The position numbers and the translations under genes were made by a program. A stretch of 64,000 nt of DNA from Providencia alcalifaciens. GTDB lineage: Bacteria; Pseudomonadota; Gammaproteobacteria; Enterobacterales; Enterobacteriaceae. The stretch is taken from contig JAOQNJ010000001.1 in assembly GCA_025961275.1 (NCBI GenBank), forward strand, positions 3,989,353 to 4,053,352, in the 5' to 3' direction. Below, piece by piece: positions 43,354 through 59,435 of the stretch (its first letter is position 1; every line of letters begins with the position of its first letter). The notes below the pieces were generated by a model, which worked only from the letters and a program-made list of their open reading frames with translations, made no database searches and was not told the DNA's origin.

Positions 43354-43393
43354 ATCATACTGCAATTTGTCAGTGTGTTAGCTTCATTCATCG
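43354..43393. repeat. R1 (ERIC-like) left-half relic after murA
   Basis: ATCATACTGCAATTTGTCAG followed by TTCATTCATCGA corresponds to the left half of R1. The core continues directly into the terminator hairpin. Confidence 0.6.
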
Positions 43394-43432
43394 ACCCTAG
43401 TCACATAGTTATGTATGTCACTAGGGTTTTTT
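43394..43432 (+). terminator. murA terminator formed from an R1 core
   Basis: ACCCTAGT pairs with ACTAGGGT, with further inner pairs (ACATA/TATGT type), followed by six T residues. The sequence CCCTAGTCACATAGTTAT is the R1 core, so the repeat has apparently become the terminator. Confidence 0.8.
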
Positions 43433-43456
43433 GATCTTTGTAAAAGGCAACATTTA

Positions 43457-43574
43457 TTTGAATTCAAAGTCCTTACTTAAGGTAAAAAGAAGTAAGGCGA
43501 GTTATTTTCCGCCTAGCTAGCTGACCAAGAGTCGATCAAAATAGCGAAAAATTGCGTTTTAACCTAATCCGAAT
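43457..43574 (-). repeat. R2 repeat, copy downstream of murA
   Basis: In reverse orientation it aligns with the other R2 copies: ATTTTTCGCTATTTTGATCG, then the CTAGCTAGGCGG centre, then CTTTGAATTCAAA at one end and TTCGGATTAGG at the other. Confidence 0.65.
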
Positions 43575-44055
43575 GAATTTTTTCATTGATGACTTCGGAT
43601 AGTAATGATTTTTTAATCAATCCAAAATATAACATGATTAAATTGGTATTACTTCAACCAATTATTCCAGTAAATATAAACAGAAAAGCAATAATCTTTC
43701 GCGATAGCTTCGTTTATCGCTTAGATATATCTTTAATTATTTAATCATGAGTTTCAGTTATTTAGCTATCTATGACTCGTATGATATTCATCGTACCTTG
43801 TAATAGAAAGAAGACTTTTTTATAAAAACTATGATTTCATTAAATATGTGATAGCAATATTTATGAAGAAATATTTTTCATTAATATATTACGAATTAGC
43901 TATTTATTTTTTTTCGATATAATTCAAGAAAAATCACTTCATATAAATGCTAGTTCAATCTAGTATTCTAGTCGTGATGGAGTTGAATACGATTATGTTA
44001 TGAAAATGCATAACATAATGAAATAATAACATTAAATTAGGAACGATGTTAAAAT
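43575..44055. other. AT-rich spacer before the orphan ORF
   Basis: No gene seen. Possible R1 fragments are at 43699-43745 (GCGATAGCTTCGTTTATCGC, then TTAGATATATC). Composition becomes markedly AT-rich toward the orphan ORF. In E. coli order murA and degS are not neighbours, so this is a synteny breakpoint. Confidence 0.45.
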
Positions 44056-44502
44056 ATGTCAATGATGAAAATAAATCTTTCAGATAAAATAGTTGCTTCT
44101 ATATATAATGTAATGGGTTGTAATATATCATCAAAAATTGCAGAGGATTTTCTAGGGAAAACTAAAAATGTAAAAAATAAAAATATTAAAAACAATAAAA
44201 TACCTAAATCAATTATTAGGGCGCTAAAAAGAAAAGAAAATAGCTCAAAAAAAACAAAATTCCCAGTTAATATTAATGGGTTACTTCCTGCAGATACGAA
44301 TTCTTTATTTACAACTAGAATGAATGCTTTATTTTCAGATAGGTTAGCACTTTCAGAGAAAATAAATCTTGCATTAGAAGGATGTGAATCTAAAAAATAC
44401 AAATCAAATAAAACTTCAAATACGGTATTTTCAGAAAATTTAGAGCTTAGTGAACCAGATAGCGATTTATTAGAGTTTGTTATGAGACACCCTGAAAGAT
44501 AA
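44056..44502 (+). CDS. Orphan AT-rich hypothetical protein
   Basis: A 148-residue ORF with no recognised family. The N-terminal third is rich in Lys and Asn (KTKNVKNKNIKNNKIPKS), while the C-terminus is acidic (LELSEPDSDLLEFVMRHPE). Its codons favour A/T far more than neighbouring genes. AGGAACG lies about 11 nt upstream, a weak ribosome binding site. It looks acquired. The complementary-strand reading (117 codons, very hydrophobic) is more likely a shadow. Confidence 0.5.
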   Translation: MSMMKINLSDKIVASIYNVMGCNISSKIAEDFLGKTKNVKNKNIKNNKIPKSIIRALKRKENSSKKTKFPVNINGLLPADTNSLFTTRMNALFSDRLALSEKINLALEGCESKKYKSNKTSNTVFSENLELSEPDSDLLEFVMRHPER

Positions 44503-44730
44503 GAAGCCGCTATAATACATTTGAAAATAAAAATGGGAAAATAAGGCCGTGTAATAAGGTGTTAAATTTGTCCATTTGAGTAAATACATGACTAGATACT
44601 TAATAATTTAACCGCTGAAATTTTTAATAAAGTAAACTCGATGTAATTTTAGTCGTGAATCTAAATTCGAAATAGCATAACTCGTTGTTGATCTAAACCA
44701 TTAAAAGTAGCGCAGTATTACTGTTAAAAT

Positions 44731-44761
44731 AAAGCGCCAGATGTATCTCATCTGACGCTTT
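44731..44761 (-). terminator. Terminator of degS
   Basis: AAAGCG and CAGATG pair with CATCTG and CGCTTT with one C-A mismatch and a 5-nt loop. On the minus strand AUUUUA follows. It lies about 35 nt after the degS stop. Confidence 0.75.
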
Positions 44762-44797
44762 ATATTTATGCGATAGGTTTTAGATTAAAATGAAGAT

Positions 44798-45862
44798 TTA
44801 ACTTGTTTGGTCTTCAGTAACTTCTTCAATAACGACATTAAAATCTTTAATCACACCATCGCGTAAAATTTTTACGGGGATTTTAGTACCAGGACGGATC
44901 TCTGCGACTAAATCCATCGTTTCTGAGGCAGAAATAGCCGGTTTTCCATCAACGGAAAGAATGATATCCCCTTGAAGGATCCCTGCTTTAGCAGCGGGAC
45001 CATTAGGTGTGACTTGAAAAATTCGTAGCCCTTGAATTTGGTTGATATTATTATTGTTGGTTCTAATTTGAGGCAATTCGCGGGCTGTGATCCCAATATA
45101 GCCTCGGATCACTCGCCCATCACGGATAAGTTTCCCCATAATTTTGGTCGCAAGTTCAGTTGGAATTGCAAAGCTTAATCCTTCAGTGCTAGCTCCTTGC
45201 CCAGCAGTAAAGGAAAGAGTGTTAATACCAACAAGTTCTCCTTCGCTATTAATCAATGCTCCACCTGAATTGCCTGAATTAATAGAGGCATCGGTTTGCA
45301 AGAAATTTTGTCTACGCGTGGAGCTTAGACCAACCCGCCCAGTTGCGCTAATGATCCCCTGAGTCACTGTTTGGCCAATATTATATGGATTACCAATTGC
45401 CAGAACGACATCGCCGACATGAGTGACTCTAGTCGTATTGATAGGGATCACGGGGAGGTTTTCTGCCTCTATTTTGAGAACAGCTAAATCTGTTGAAACA
45501 TCAGAGCCGACTAGAAGGGCATCAAAAATCGAACCATCTTGTAATGCAACTAAGATTTGGTCAGGGTTATCAACAACATGTTTATTGGTAATAATGTAGC
45601 CATTTGAGCTCAAGATAACGCCCGAACCGAGTGATTTTAACTCCCGTCCAGACTGAGAGAAACTGCCTTTAGAACTACTATAAACATAAACAACAGCAGG
45701 AGCCGCTTTACGAACAGCTTTATTATAGCTAACGGGTTCGTTATCTAATTTACCATAAAGTAAGTCTGCGAGGCCTTGTGGGCGTAAGGTCGGTACCGCA
45801 ATAATAATAATCATGGCGGTTAATAGGCCTAGCATTGCCGACCAGATAAGCTTCTTCACCAT
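44798..45862 (-). CDS. degS: Regulatory site-1 protease DegS
   Basis: Membrane-anchored trypsin-like protease that senses misfolded porins and cleaves RseA to release sigma-E. The 354-residue protein has an N-terminal anchor (~6-26), the triad His (TNKHVVD), Asp (STDLAVLKI) and Ser (SGNSGGALI), and a single PDZ domain. Length as in E. coli (355). Confidence 0.97.
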   Translation of the reverse strand: MVKKLIWSAMLGLLTAMIIIIAVPTLRPQGLADLLYGKLDNEPVSYNKAVRKAAPAVVYVYSSSKGSFSQSGRELKSLGSGVILSSNGYIITNKHVVDNPDQILVALQDGSIFDALLVGSDVSTDLAVLKIEAENLPVIPINTTRVTHVGDVVLAIGNPYNIGQTVTQGIISATGRVGLSSTRRQNFLQTDASINSGNSGGALINSEGELVGINTLSFTAGQGASTEGLSFAIPTELATKIMGKLIRDGRVIRGYIGITARELPQIRTNNNNINQIQGLRIFQVTPNGPAAKAGILQGDIILSVDGKPAISASETMDLVAEIRPGTKIPVKILRDGVIKDFNVVIEEVTEDQTS

Positions 45863-45910
45863 AAGATATCGAATATTCAGCTGTTAATAAACGGAGCTTG
45901 AGCATACCAC

Positions 45911-45948
45911 AAAAAAATAGGTACAGCAGTTTCTACTGTACCTATTTT
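45911..45948 (-). terminator. Terminator of degQ
   Basis: AAAATAGGTACAG pairs perfectly with CTGTACCTATTTT (13 bp, 9-nt loop) and on the minus strand continues into a U-run. It separates degQ from degS, so degS is probably transcribed independently. Confidence 0.85.
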
Positions 45949-45956
45949 ATCCACCA

Positions 45957-46055
45957 TGATTCAAGTTACATCACTATTATGACTCAGCTATCTGAATCAC
46001 CTACCATGTTCATCTGATGGCTTTGTTTGTCACTTAGCTTTACTTGAATGAAAGC
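45957..46055. repeat. Degraded R1 (ERIC-like) relic between degQ and degS
   Basis: ATGATTCAAGTTACATCACT at the left and TTGTCACTTAGCTTTACTTG at the right resemble R1 ends; the core is poorly conserved. Confidence 0.45.
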
Positions 46056-46063
46056 GTTGCTAA

Positions 46064-47458
46064 TTAGTTTCTCATTAGTAAATATAAGGTTTCACCGCCA
46101 CGCAATACTTTCATCGCAAGCACTGGTGGTTTAGCATCAATTACTTTGCGGAATTGATCGATATTTTCTACACGAGTTTCATTCACACCAAAGATTAAGT
46201 CACCTTTCACTAAACCAATAGCCGCAGCTGGCGATTTAGGGGCAACACTATCAATTTGAACACCTTTGGTATTGCTAATTGTTGCATTAGAAAGTGTCGC
46301 ACCAAGTAAAGATTCACTCAGCTTTTCTGCTTTAGTCGCTTCACCTTCATCATTTTCTAGAACCACTTTAACATCGATTGGTTTACCAGAACGGATTAGG
46401 CCAATAGTGATCTCTTTACCGATTTGGCTAGTTCCAATTTTGGCTCTTAACTCTGCAAAGCTATTGATGCGCTTACCATCAACAGAGACTAAGACATCAC
46501 CTGATTTGATACCTGCTTTAGCTGCAGAGGATTTAGGCAATACTTCACTGACAAATGCTCCACGTTGAGCATCAATATTAAAGGCTTTCGCGATATCCGA
46601 ATTCATTTCGGTACCTTTAATGCCTAAAATACCGCGTTTGACTTCACCATGTTTAATTAGCTGCTCACTAAGGTTTTTCGCCATATTACTTGGAATAGCG
46701 AAACCAATACCGATATTACCGCCACCTGGCGCTAAAATTGCAGTATTAATACCGATCAATTCACCATTTAAGTTAACGAGCGCACCACCGGAGTTGCCAC
46801 GGTTGATTGAGGCATCAGTCTGGATAAAGTTTTCTAATCCTTCAAGATTTAAACCACTACGTCCGAGTGCGGAAATGATCCCAGAAGTAGCCGTTTGACC
46901 TAGCCCAAATGGGTTACCGACCGCGACGGCAAAGTCACCTACACGCAATTTATCTGAATCAGCAATGTTTACCGCGGTCAAATTTTTAATATCTTTGTCA
47001 TTCGTAATTTTCAACAAAGCGATATCGGTTTGTGCATCTTTACCAATCAGTTTAACTTCAATCTCACGACCATCATTTAACTGAATTTGAATCTTATCTG
47101 CGCCATCAATTACATGATTGTTGGTTAAAATGTAACCTTGTGCAGCGTCTATGATGACACCAGACCCTAAGCCTTCAAATGGGCGAGTACTTTGTTGTTG
47201 AGGCACATTAGGGCCAAAGAAAAACTTCAGTTCTTCAGGGATCTGTTGATTTTGTACGCGAGTCCCTGAAACGTGAATATTAACTACGGCTGGGAGTACT
47301 TTTTCAAGCATTGGTGCCAAGCTTGGTAAATTTTGGCTTTGTGCTGTTGCAGGTAATGTAGCAGGCAAAGCAGCGCTGCTAATTGAAGGTAATACTGAAA
47401 GGGATAACCCTAGGCTCATTGCAGCTGCAGTGAGAAAGAAACTTTTTCTTTTCATCAT
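46064..47458 (-). CDS. degQ: Periplasmic serine protease/chaperone DegQ
   Basis: HtrA-family protease acting on unfolded periplasmic proteins. The 464-residue protein has a signal peptide (MMKRKSFFLTAAAMSLGLSL, cleavage ~30), the triad His (LTNNHVIDGA), Asp (QTDIALLKI) and Ser (NRGNSGGALV), and two PDZ domains. It ends TLYLLMRN, like DegQ, and lacks the long Q-loop of DegP. GAGAG precedes the ATG; the further 24-codon extension is rejected. Confidence 0.96.
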   Translation of the reverse strand: MMKRKSFFLTAAAMSLGLSLSVLPSISSAALPATLPATAQSQNLPSLAPMLEKVLPAVVNIHVSGTRVQNQQIPEELKFFFGPNVPQQQSTRPFEGLGSGVIIDAAQGYILTNNHVIDGADKIQIQLNDGREIEVKLIGKDAQTDIALLKITNDKDIKNLTAVNIADSDKLRVGDFAVAVGNPFGLGQTATSGIISALGRSGLNLEGLENFIQTDASINRGNSGGALVNLNGELIGINTAILAPGGGNIGIGFAIPSNMAKNLSEQLIKHGEVKRGILGIKGTEMNSDIAKAFNIDAQRGAFVSEVLPKSSAAKAGIKSGDVLVSVDGKRINSFAELRAKIGTSQIGKEITIGLIRSGKPIDVKVVLENDEGEATKAEKLSESLLGATLSNATISNTKGVQIDSVAPKSPAAAIGLVKGDLIFGVNETRVENIDQFRKVIDAKPPVLAMKVLRGGETLYLLMRN

Positions 47459-47771
47459 TCTGTATATTCTCTCAAGAATAAAATTTATCAGGTTGTAGCG
47501 ATAGCTACACGAATCAAGATATTTTTGCATATCAGATTTAATTTACTGATGACTATGACCATGGATTATGCGTAAAAGTTCATGTGACGGGTAGCAGTTA
47601 TCCATTCTTTTACATCTATTTACATGGGCTATAGATGAGGCTTTAGTTTCTATACATTTTTGAAATAAAAAGAAATATTTTAAATGACAGGATATCTTGT
47701 AGAATATATTTAACGGATAGTCAAATAGCAGCAAACTCGCTATTTATGTGTAGAAAAAAAACTATATTTGG

Positions 47772-47809
47772 AATTCACCAGTAATTCACAATTCGCTTAC
47801 TGGTGAATT
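47772..47809 (-). terminator. Hairpin after zapG, probable terminator
   Basis: AATTCACCAGTAA pairs perfectly with TTACTGGTGAATT (13 bp, 12-nt loop), 12 nt after the zapG stop. A U-run follows on the minus strand only after about 10 nt. The remaining 47459-47771 spacer shows no gene and should hold the degQ promoter. Confidence 0.65.
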
Positions 47810-47820
47810 AAAATGAAAGA

Positions 47821-48225
47821 TTACTTCTCTTTTTCATCTAATGGACGAAATAACCCTGACGCACCTTCAGAATAATCTCTTGGTGGCATTTTCACTGGAG
47901 CTTGATCATTATCAGCTTCAGATTCGGTTAAGCGATAACTGAATGGGTTATCTTGCGCTGGCAAGTCTGGCATCAGTTCAGAAGAACTTTGTGCCATATG
48001 TTGATAAAGTTGACGATAATCACGAGCCATTTTATCAAGTAACTCTGCACTGCGGGCAAAGTGGCTGACGAGCTCTTTACGATACTCTTCTAGCTCGGTG
48101 CTTTTTTTATCTAATTCAGCTTGCGCTGTTTTTTGTTGGCGAAGTTTTGGGTTTCCATAACGGACAACCAATGCGCCGATGATGAAACCAACTACTAATC
48201 CAATTAGTGCATACTCCCAGGTCAT
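47821..48225 (-). CDS. zapG: Z-ring/elongation-associated protein ZapG (YhcB)
   Basis: A 134-residue inner-membrane protein (DUF1043) with an N-terminal transmembrane helix (ALIGLVVGFIIGALVVRYG), a long coiled coil (~27-75) and a disordered tail. The E. coli homologue coordinates cell-envelope growth and division. It is divergent from zapE, as in E. coli. Confidence 0.95.
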   Translation of the reverse strand: MTWEYALIGLVVGFIIGALVVRYGNPKLRQQKTAQAELDKKSTELEEYRKELVSHFARSAELLDKMARDYRQLYQHMAQSSSELMPDLPAQDNPFSYRLTESEADNDQAPVKMPPRDYSEGASGLFRPLDEKEK

Positions 48226-48281
48226 GCTGACTCCTTCGTTTACTTCACTGTTCGCAGAAATTAAGCTTGGTTACCTATAAC

Positions 48282-48436
48282 TATACCCAAAATAATACAA
48301 AATGCATGTAGGTAGCAAGCAACGCTATTCCTATGAAGAAAACCCGATTAGCACAGTAAGCTATGTGATTCGGGGCGCTGAGTGCTGCAATATAATGACA
48401 TTTGCAACACACTCCATGCAACTTGACGTATGACGA
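48282..48436. repeat. R1-like repeat in reverse orientation upstream of zapG
   Basis: The left end TATACCCAAAATAATACAAA and the right end TGCAACTTGACGTATGACG are reverse-complement R1 ends. The interior differs from other copies and contains a CGATTAGCACAG...CTATGTGATTCG palindrome. It lies in the 378-bp zapG-zapE gap. Confidence 0.65.
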
Positions 48437-48603
48437 GTATATACCTGTTAATTACTAAAGAGTGGAATGCTAAGGCTAAATTCCTTACTCTTTTAGTCTT
48501 CGTTAACCGGACGTTAAGTGATAAGTTGAATCTGGTTATAATAAGGGCAGTGTATATCATATAACGGAAAAAAAACCGAAATTTTTTAAGGATTATTCAG
48601 TTA

Positions 48604-49737
48604 ATGTCGCCGATTACCCCTACTATACGTTATCAACAGGCTCTTGCTGAAGGTAATTATCAGCCTGATGATGTACAAAAACGAGCTGTAGCACGTTTAG
48701 ATGAAATTTATCAGCAATTGGTCGCTACATCTTCAAGTGTACAACAAAATAAGAAACCCTCCGGTTTTAAGACGCGTTTAGGGCGTCTGTTGGGTAAAAC
48801 TCAGACAGCAGTGCATACCCCCGTACAAGGACTTTACATGTGGGGTGGCGTTGGCCGAGGTAAAACTTGGCTCATGGATATGTTCTATGAAAGTCTGCCG
48901 GGAAATCGCAAGCTGCGTTTACATTTCCATCGTTTTATGAAAAAAGTTCAGGATGATTTGATAGCATTGCAAGGCCAGGAAAATCCACTGGATATTATTG
49001 CTGATGAATTTAAAAAGCAGACGGATATTCTCTGCTTTGATGAATTTTTTGTCTCAGATATCACGGATGCAATGATTCTAGGAACGCTACTCGAAGGCTT
49101 ATTTGCACGTGGGATTACGCTAGTGACAACCTCAAATATTATCCCTGATGAGCTGTATCGCAATGGTTTACAACGTGCTCGTTTTTTGCCTGCAATAGAG
49201 CAAATTAAAAAGTATTGTGAAGTAATGAATGTCGATGCGGGTGTTGATTATCGATTGAGAACATTAACGCAAGCGCATCTATTTTTATCGCCTATAGATG
49301 AAGCAAGCCGCCAACACCTTAATGAAATTTTCGTTAAGTTAGCGGGTAAACGTGGTGAGCAACAACCTATATTAGAAGTTAATCACCGTAAAATGCAGGC
49401 CATTAGTTCAGCGGAAGGTGTGTTGGCGATTGACTTCAAAACATTATGTGAAGAACCTCGTAGTCAAAATGACTATATTTACCTATCGAACTGTTATCAT
49501 GCTGTACTTCTCTACGATGTTCCTGTATTGGGCGTAAAAGAAGAAAATTCAGCACGACGTTTTCTCGCCTTGATCGATGAGTTTTATGAGCGAAAGGTGA
49601 AGTTGATTATTAATGCACAGGTTCCGATGGAATCACTTTACCAAGGTAAACTGATAGCCTTTGAATACCAACGTTGTCTTTCTCGTTTGCAAGAAATGCA
49701 AAGTGAGGAATATTTAAAAATTCCTCACTTGAATTAA
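48604..49737 (+). CDS. zapE: Cell division ATPase ZapE
   Basis: AFG1-like AAA ATPase that associates with the Z-ring. The 377-residue protein has Walker A in MWGGVGRGKTWLMDMFYE, Walker B in DILCFDEFFVSDI, and LVTTSNIIPDELYRNGLQR. Length matches E. coli (375). AAGGAT precedes the ATG. Confidence 0.96.
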   Translation: MSPITPTIRYQQALAEGNYQPDDVQKRAVARLDEIYQQLVATSSSVQQNKKPSGFKTRLGRLLGKTQTAVHTPVQGLYMWGGVGRGKTWLMDMFYESLPGNRKLRLHFHRFMKKVQDDLIALQGQENPLDIIADEFKKQTDILCFDEFFVSDITDAMILGTLLEGLFARGITLVTTSNIIPDELYRNGLQRARFLPAIEQIKKYCEVMNVDAGVDYRLRTLTQAHLFLSPIDEASRQHLNEIFVKLAGKRGEQQPILEVNHRKMQAISSAEGVLAIDFKTLCEEPRSQNDYIYLSNCYHAVLLYDVPVLGVKEENSARRFLALIDEFYERKVKLIINAQVPMESLYQGKLIAFEYQRCLSRLQEMQSEEYLKIPHLN

Positions 49738-49842
49738 AGTTTGAACGCAGTGGATTGGTTAATATTTGCACATAAATGCATCTATTATTTGAACAGATAG
49801 AAAAAAAGCGTTTTTGGGGTCGATTTTTGTCGCTGACTTCTC

Positions 49843-50446
<604 letters not shown>

Positions 50447-50458
50447 TCGGGATTATAG

Positions 50459-50854
<396 letters not shown>

Positions 50855-50882
50855 TTTATTACCTTTTGGTATAAAATTGATG

Positions 50883-50911
50883 AAAAAACCCGTCTTTATG
50901 GCGGGTTTTTT
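50883..50911 (+). terminator. Terminator of rplM-rpsI
   Basis: AAAACCCG pairs with CGGGTTTT across a short loop, followed by further T residues. It lies about 30 nt after rpsI. Confidence 0.9.
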
Positions 50912-51177
50912 ATTATCTTAAAATAATCATATCACTCCCTAACGACCGGCTCTTAACAGCAAAATTAAAAAATTAAGATTATTTAATTTTCCTTTCAAAC
51001 TGTATGGTAGATGTTGCAAATATAAAACATCGCGTAGCCTTATTGACGGTATCTGTCTCTAGGGACTGCTTTACTGTATTTAATGATTGAAATAACAGTA
51101 ATGCAATTACGTTGCTGACTAATGAGCTTAAAAAGCATGGCTGCAAACCGAAGTAGCAAATAAAAACGCGCTTCAGG
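50912..51177. other. Spacer after rpsI, no gene
   Basis: AT-rich with no coding ORF. TCTCTAGGGACTG at 51056-51068 recurs upstream of mlaF (38355), extending similarity between those two R2 loci beyond the core. Confidence 0.45.
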
Positions 51178-51287
51178 TTCGATTAGAAGTTATTTTTCGT
51201 TGCATTGAGGGGATCTTGCCTAGCTAACTAGGCGGTGAATCAGCCGTTTTGCTTTTTGTTACTTTAATAAATGGCTTCTAATTCGAA
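51178..51287 (+). repeat. R2 repeat, best-preserved copy, between rpsI and sspA
   Basis: Terminal inverted repeats TTCGATTAGAAG and CTTCTAATTCGAA bound 110 bp. The centre is CCTAGCTAACTAGG, a perfect palindromic stem. The remainder is GAGGGGATCTTG on one side and TTTTGCTTTTTG on the other. No ORF fits inside. Confidence 0.75.
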
Positions 51288-51867
51288 TGAAAATTGATCT
51301 TCAATGATCAGCATCCCCTATGATCGTGCTTTTTTCAACAGAATAACGCCACAGGTCGCTTGTATGAATTTTGAGTTTTTGGATATGGTGATAAATAATG
51401 GTATTAAGATTAGCGGAGTCGGCGGTGTAATTCACAGTATATTCTGTTTACAATAAGCTAACGCGGCTTGACGTATTGCGAATATAAGGCGAGTATAAAA
51501 CAATAGACTTGCGGTAATTCATTATTTTAAGATGATTAATATATTTTAAAATGGAAAATCTAGAGTTAACTTCAAGGTTTTATCACTGATAAATCATAAT
51601 TATTTATTTTTATATTCTGATCTTAGGTTTGGAATTTATAATAAATAATATTAAGTTATGATTTTTTCACCTATGCCCCCCTAAGTAGTGCAAAATCTGC
51701 TAGAATACGCGACTGCTTTTTATTTTGTTATTTCTCGCTTTATTGTTGCGAGAGGGTTGTGCTGACTTTCGATATGGATAGATGAAGGTTCTTGCACTGG
51801 GGATTTTAAAATGGATAGGCTTGTAATTATTAAAAATTAATTACAGTTTAATTCATTTTTATGCAAT
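51288..51867. other. sspA upstream region
   Basis: No gene is seen. GGCTTGACGTATTGCGAATA near 51470 is a possible R1 fragment in reverse. TAGAAT at 51701-51706 is a plausible -10, giving a long leader with CTCGC...GCGAG at 51734-51753. Assignments are tentative. Confidence 0.35.
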
Positions 51868-51879
51868 TTGGAGGTTTTA

Positions 51880-52521
51880 ATGGCTGTCGCTCCTAACAAA
51901 CGTTCGGTAATGACATTATTTTCAGGCCCAACCGACATTTTTAGTCATCAAGTTCGTATTGTTTTGGCTGAAAAAGGGGTTAGCGTTGAGATTGAGCATG
52001 TCGAACAAGGTCATCTGCCTCAAGATCTGATTGATCTAAACCCATACCAGAGCGTGCCAACGCTTGTTGACCGTGATCTGACCCTATATGACCCACACAT
52101 TATCATGGAATACCTTGATGAGCGCTTTCCTCATCCACCTTTAATGCCTGTTTATCCGGTTGCACGTGGCACAAGCCGCCAATTAATGCACCGCATTGAA
52201 AAAGACTGGTATTCACTGATGAATAAAATTGAGAAGGGAAGTGCGCAGGAAGCCGACCATGCACGTCGCCAGCTGGCAGAAGAATTGATTGCAATTTCTC
52301 CTGTATTTGCTGAAATGCCTTTCTTTATGAGTGATGAATTCAGCTTAGTAGATTGCTATTTAGCACCGCTACTATGGCGTTTACCTGTATTAGGTATTGA
52401 ACTGAAGCCATCAAGCAGCAAGCACCTGCAAATGTACATGCAGCGTGTGTTCGAACGTGATGCATTCTTGGCTTCACTGACTGAGTTAGAACGCGAAATG
52501 CGCTTATCTGCGCGAGGCTAA
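51880..52521 (+). CDS. sspA: Stringent starvation protein A
   Basis: RNA polymerase-associated protein with a glutathione-S-transferase fold; it supports stationary-phase and acid survival. The 213-residue protein shows KRSVMTLFSGPTDIFSHQVR, YQSVPTLVDRDLTLYD, IIMEYLDERFPHPPLMPVYP and FSLVDCYLAPLLWRLP. GGAGG precedes ATG 51880. It is followed by sspB after 2 nt. Confidence 0.98.
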   Translation: MAVAPNKRSVMTLFSGPTDIFSHQVRIVLAEKGVSVEIEHVEQGHLPQDLIDLNPYQSVPTLVDRDLTLYDPHIIMEYLDERFPHPPLMPVYPVARGTSRQLMHRIEKDWYSLMNKIEKGSAQEADHARRQLAEELIAISPVFAEMPFFMSDEFSLVDCYLAPLLWRLPVLGIELKPSSSKHLQMYMQRVFERDAFLASLTELEREMRLSARG

Positions 52522-52523
52522 GT

Positions 52524-53018
52524 ATGATGGAAATGGCACCAATGACACCTCGACGCCCTTATCTGTTACGTGCGCATTACGAGTGGTTGCTCGATAACGA
52601 TATGACGCCGCATTTGGTGGTTGATGTCAACGTCCCTAATATCAATGTACCGATGGAATTTGCTCGTGATGGGCAAATTGTATTAAACGTGGCACCACGT
52701 GCTGTCGGTAACTTTGAAATCACTGATGACGAAGTACGCTTTAATGCCCGTTTTGGTGGCGTACCTCGTCAGGTATATGTTCCGATGGCGGCTATCATTG
52801 CTATCTACGCCCGTGAGAATGGTGCGGGTATGATGTTTGAGCCTGAAGCCGCATATGAAGAGCAGCTGTCTGGCGGGGTTGATATTGTTGAGGACAATCC
52901 TACGGAAGGCATCACGTTAGTTCATGAGTCAGAGCTAACAAGTGAGCCGTCATCTTCATCTGATGATGAGCCACCACCGCCACCGAAGGGGCGACCATCG
53001 CTCCGAGTGATCAAATAA
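52524..53018 (+). CDS. sspB: ClpXP protease specificity-enhancing factor SspB
   Basis: Adaptor that delivers ssrA-tagged proteins to ClpXP. The 164-residue protein has the ssrA-binding domain (PRRPYLLRAHYEWLLDN, FNARFGGVPRQVYVPMAAI), a flexible acidic/proline linker, and the ClpX-binding tail GRPSLRVIK. Its stop codon directly abuts an R1 array. Confidence 0.97.
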   Translation: MMEMAPMTPRRPYLLRAHYEWLLDNDMTPHLVVDVNVPNINVPMEFARDGQIVLNVAPRAVGNFEITDDEVRFNARFGGVPRQVYVPMAAIIAIYARENGAGMMFEPEAAYEEQLSGGVDIVEDNPTEGITLVHESELTSEPSSSSDDEPPPPPKGRPSLRVIK

Positions 53019-53020
53019 CC

Positions 53021-53514
53021 CGTCATACTTCGCGCCGTAGCGTTGTTGACTGAGCTCATGAAGGTTAGTCACATACTTTTGTATGCTCCTAACCTTCACT
53101 CACTTGTCGCCTAGCTACAACACGAATTATTTAGGGTTAGTATACTCGCCATACTTCGCGCCGTAGCATTGTTGACTGCGCTCATGAAGGTTAGTCACAT
53201 ACTTTTGTATGCTCCTAACCTTCACTCACTTGTCGCCTAGCTACAACACGAATTATTTAGGGTTAGTATACTCGTCATACTTCGCTCCGTAGCGTTGTTG
53301 ACTGCGCTCATGAAGGTGAGTCACATACTTTTGTATGCTCCTAACCTTCACTCACTTGTCGCCTAGCTACAACACGAATTATTTAGGGTTAGTATACTCG
53401 TCATACTTCGCGCCGTAGCGTTGTTGGCTGCACTCATGAAGGTTAGCCACTTACTTTTGTAAACGCCTAGCCTTCATTCATTTCCACAATCCGTCATACT
53501 TCGCGCTGTTTCAT
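53021..53514. repeat. Tandem array of four R1 (ERIC-like) repeats plus a fragment, sspB-gltD
   Basis: Copies begin at 53021, 53147, 53273 and 53399, an exact 126-bp period. Each runs CGTCATACTTCGCGCCGTAG ... core AGTCACATACTTTTGTATGC with CTCCTAACC ... CTACAACACGAATTATTTAG. Copy 4 is truncated on the right and a fifth fragment (CGTCATACTTCGCGCTG) starts near 53492. Copies 1-3 are almost identical, suggesting recent amplification. The array fills the convergent sspB-gltD junction. Confidence 0.93.
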
Positions 53515-53537
53515 TTCAATCAATTTATTTCAATAAA

Positions 53538-59427
<5,890 letters not shown>

Positions 59428-59435
59428 ACATTCTC

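Noticed and set aside
44049-44402. Hydrophobic 117-codon ORF opposite the orphan gene
   Set aside because: Its Phe/Leu/Ile richness is what an AT-rich, Lys/Asn-rich coding strand gives on the complement; no ribosome binding site.
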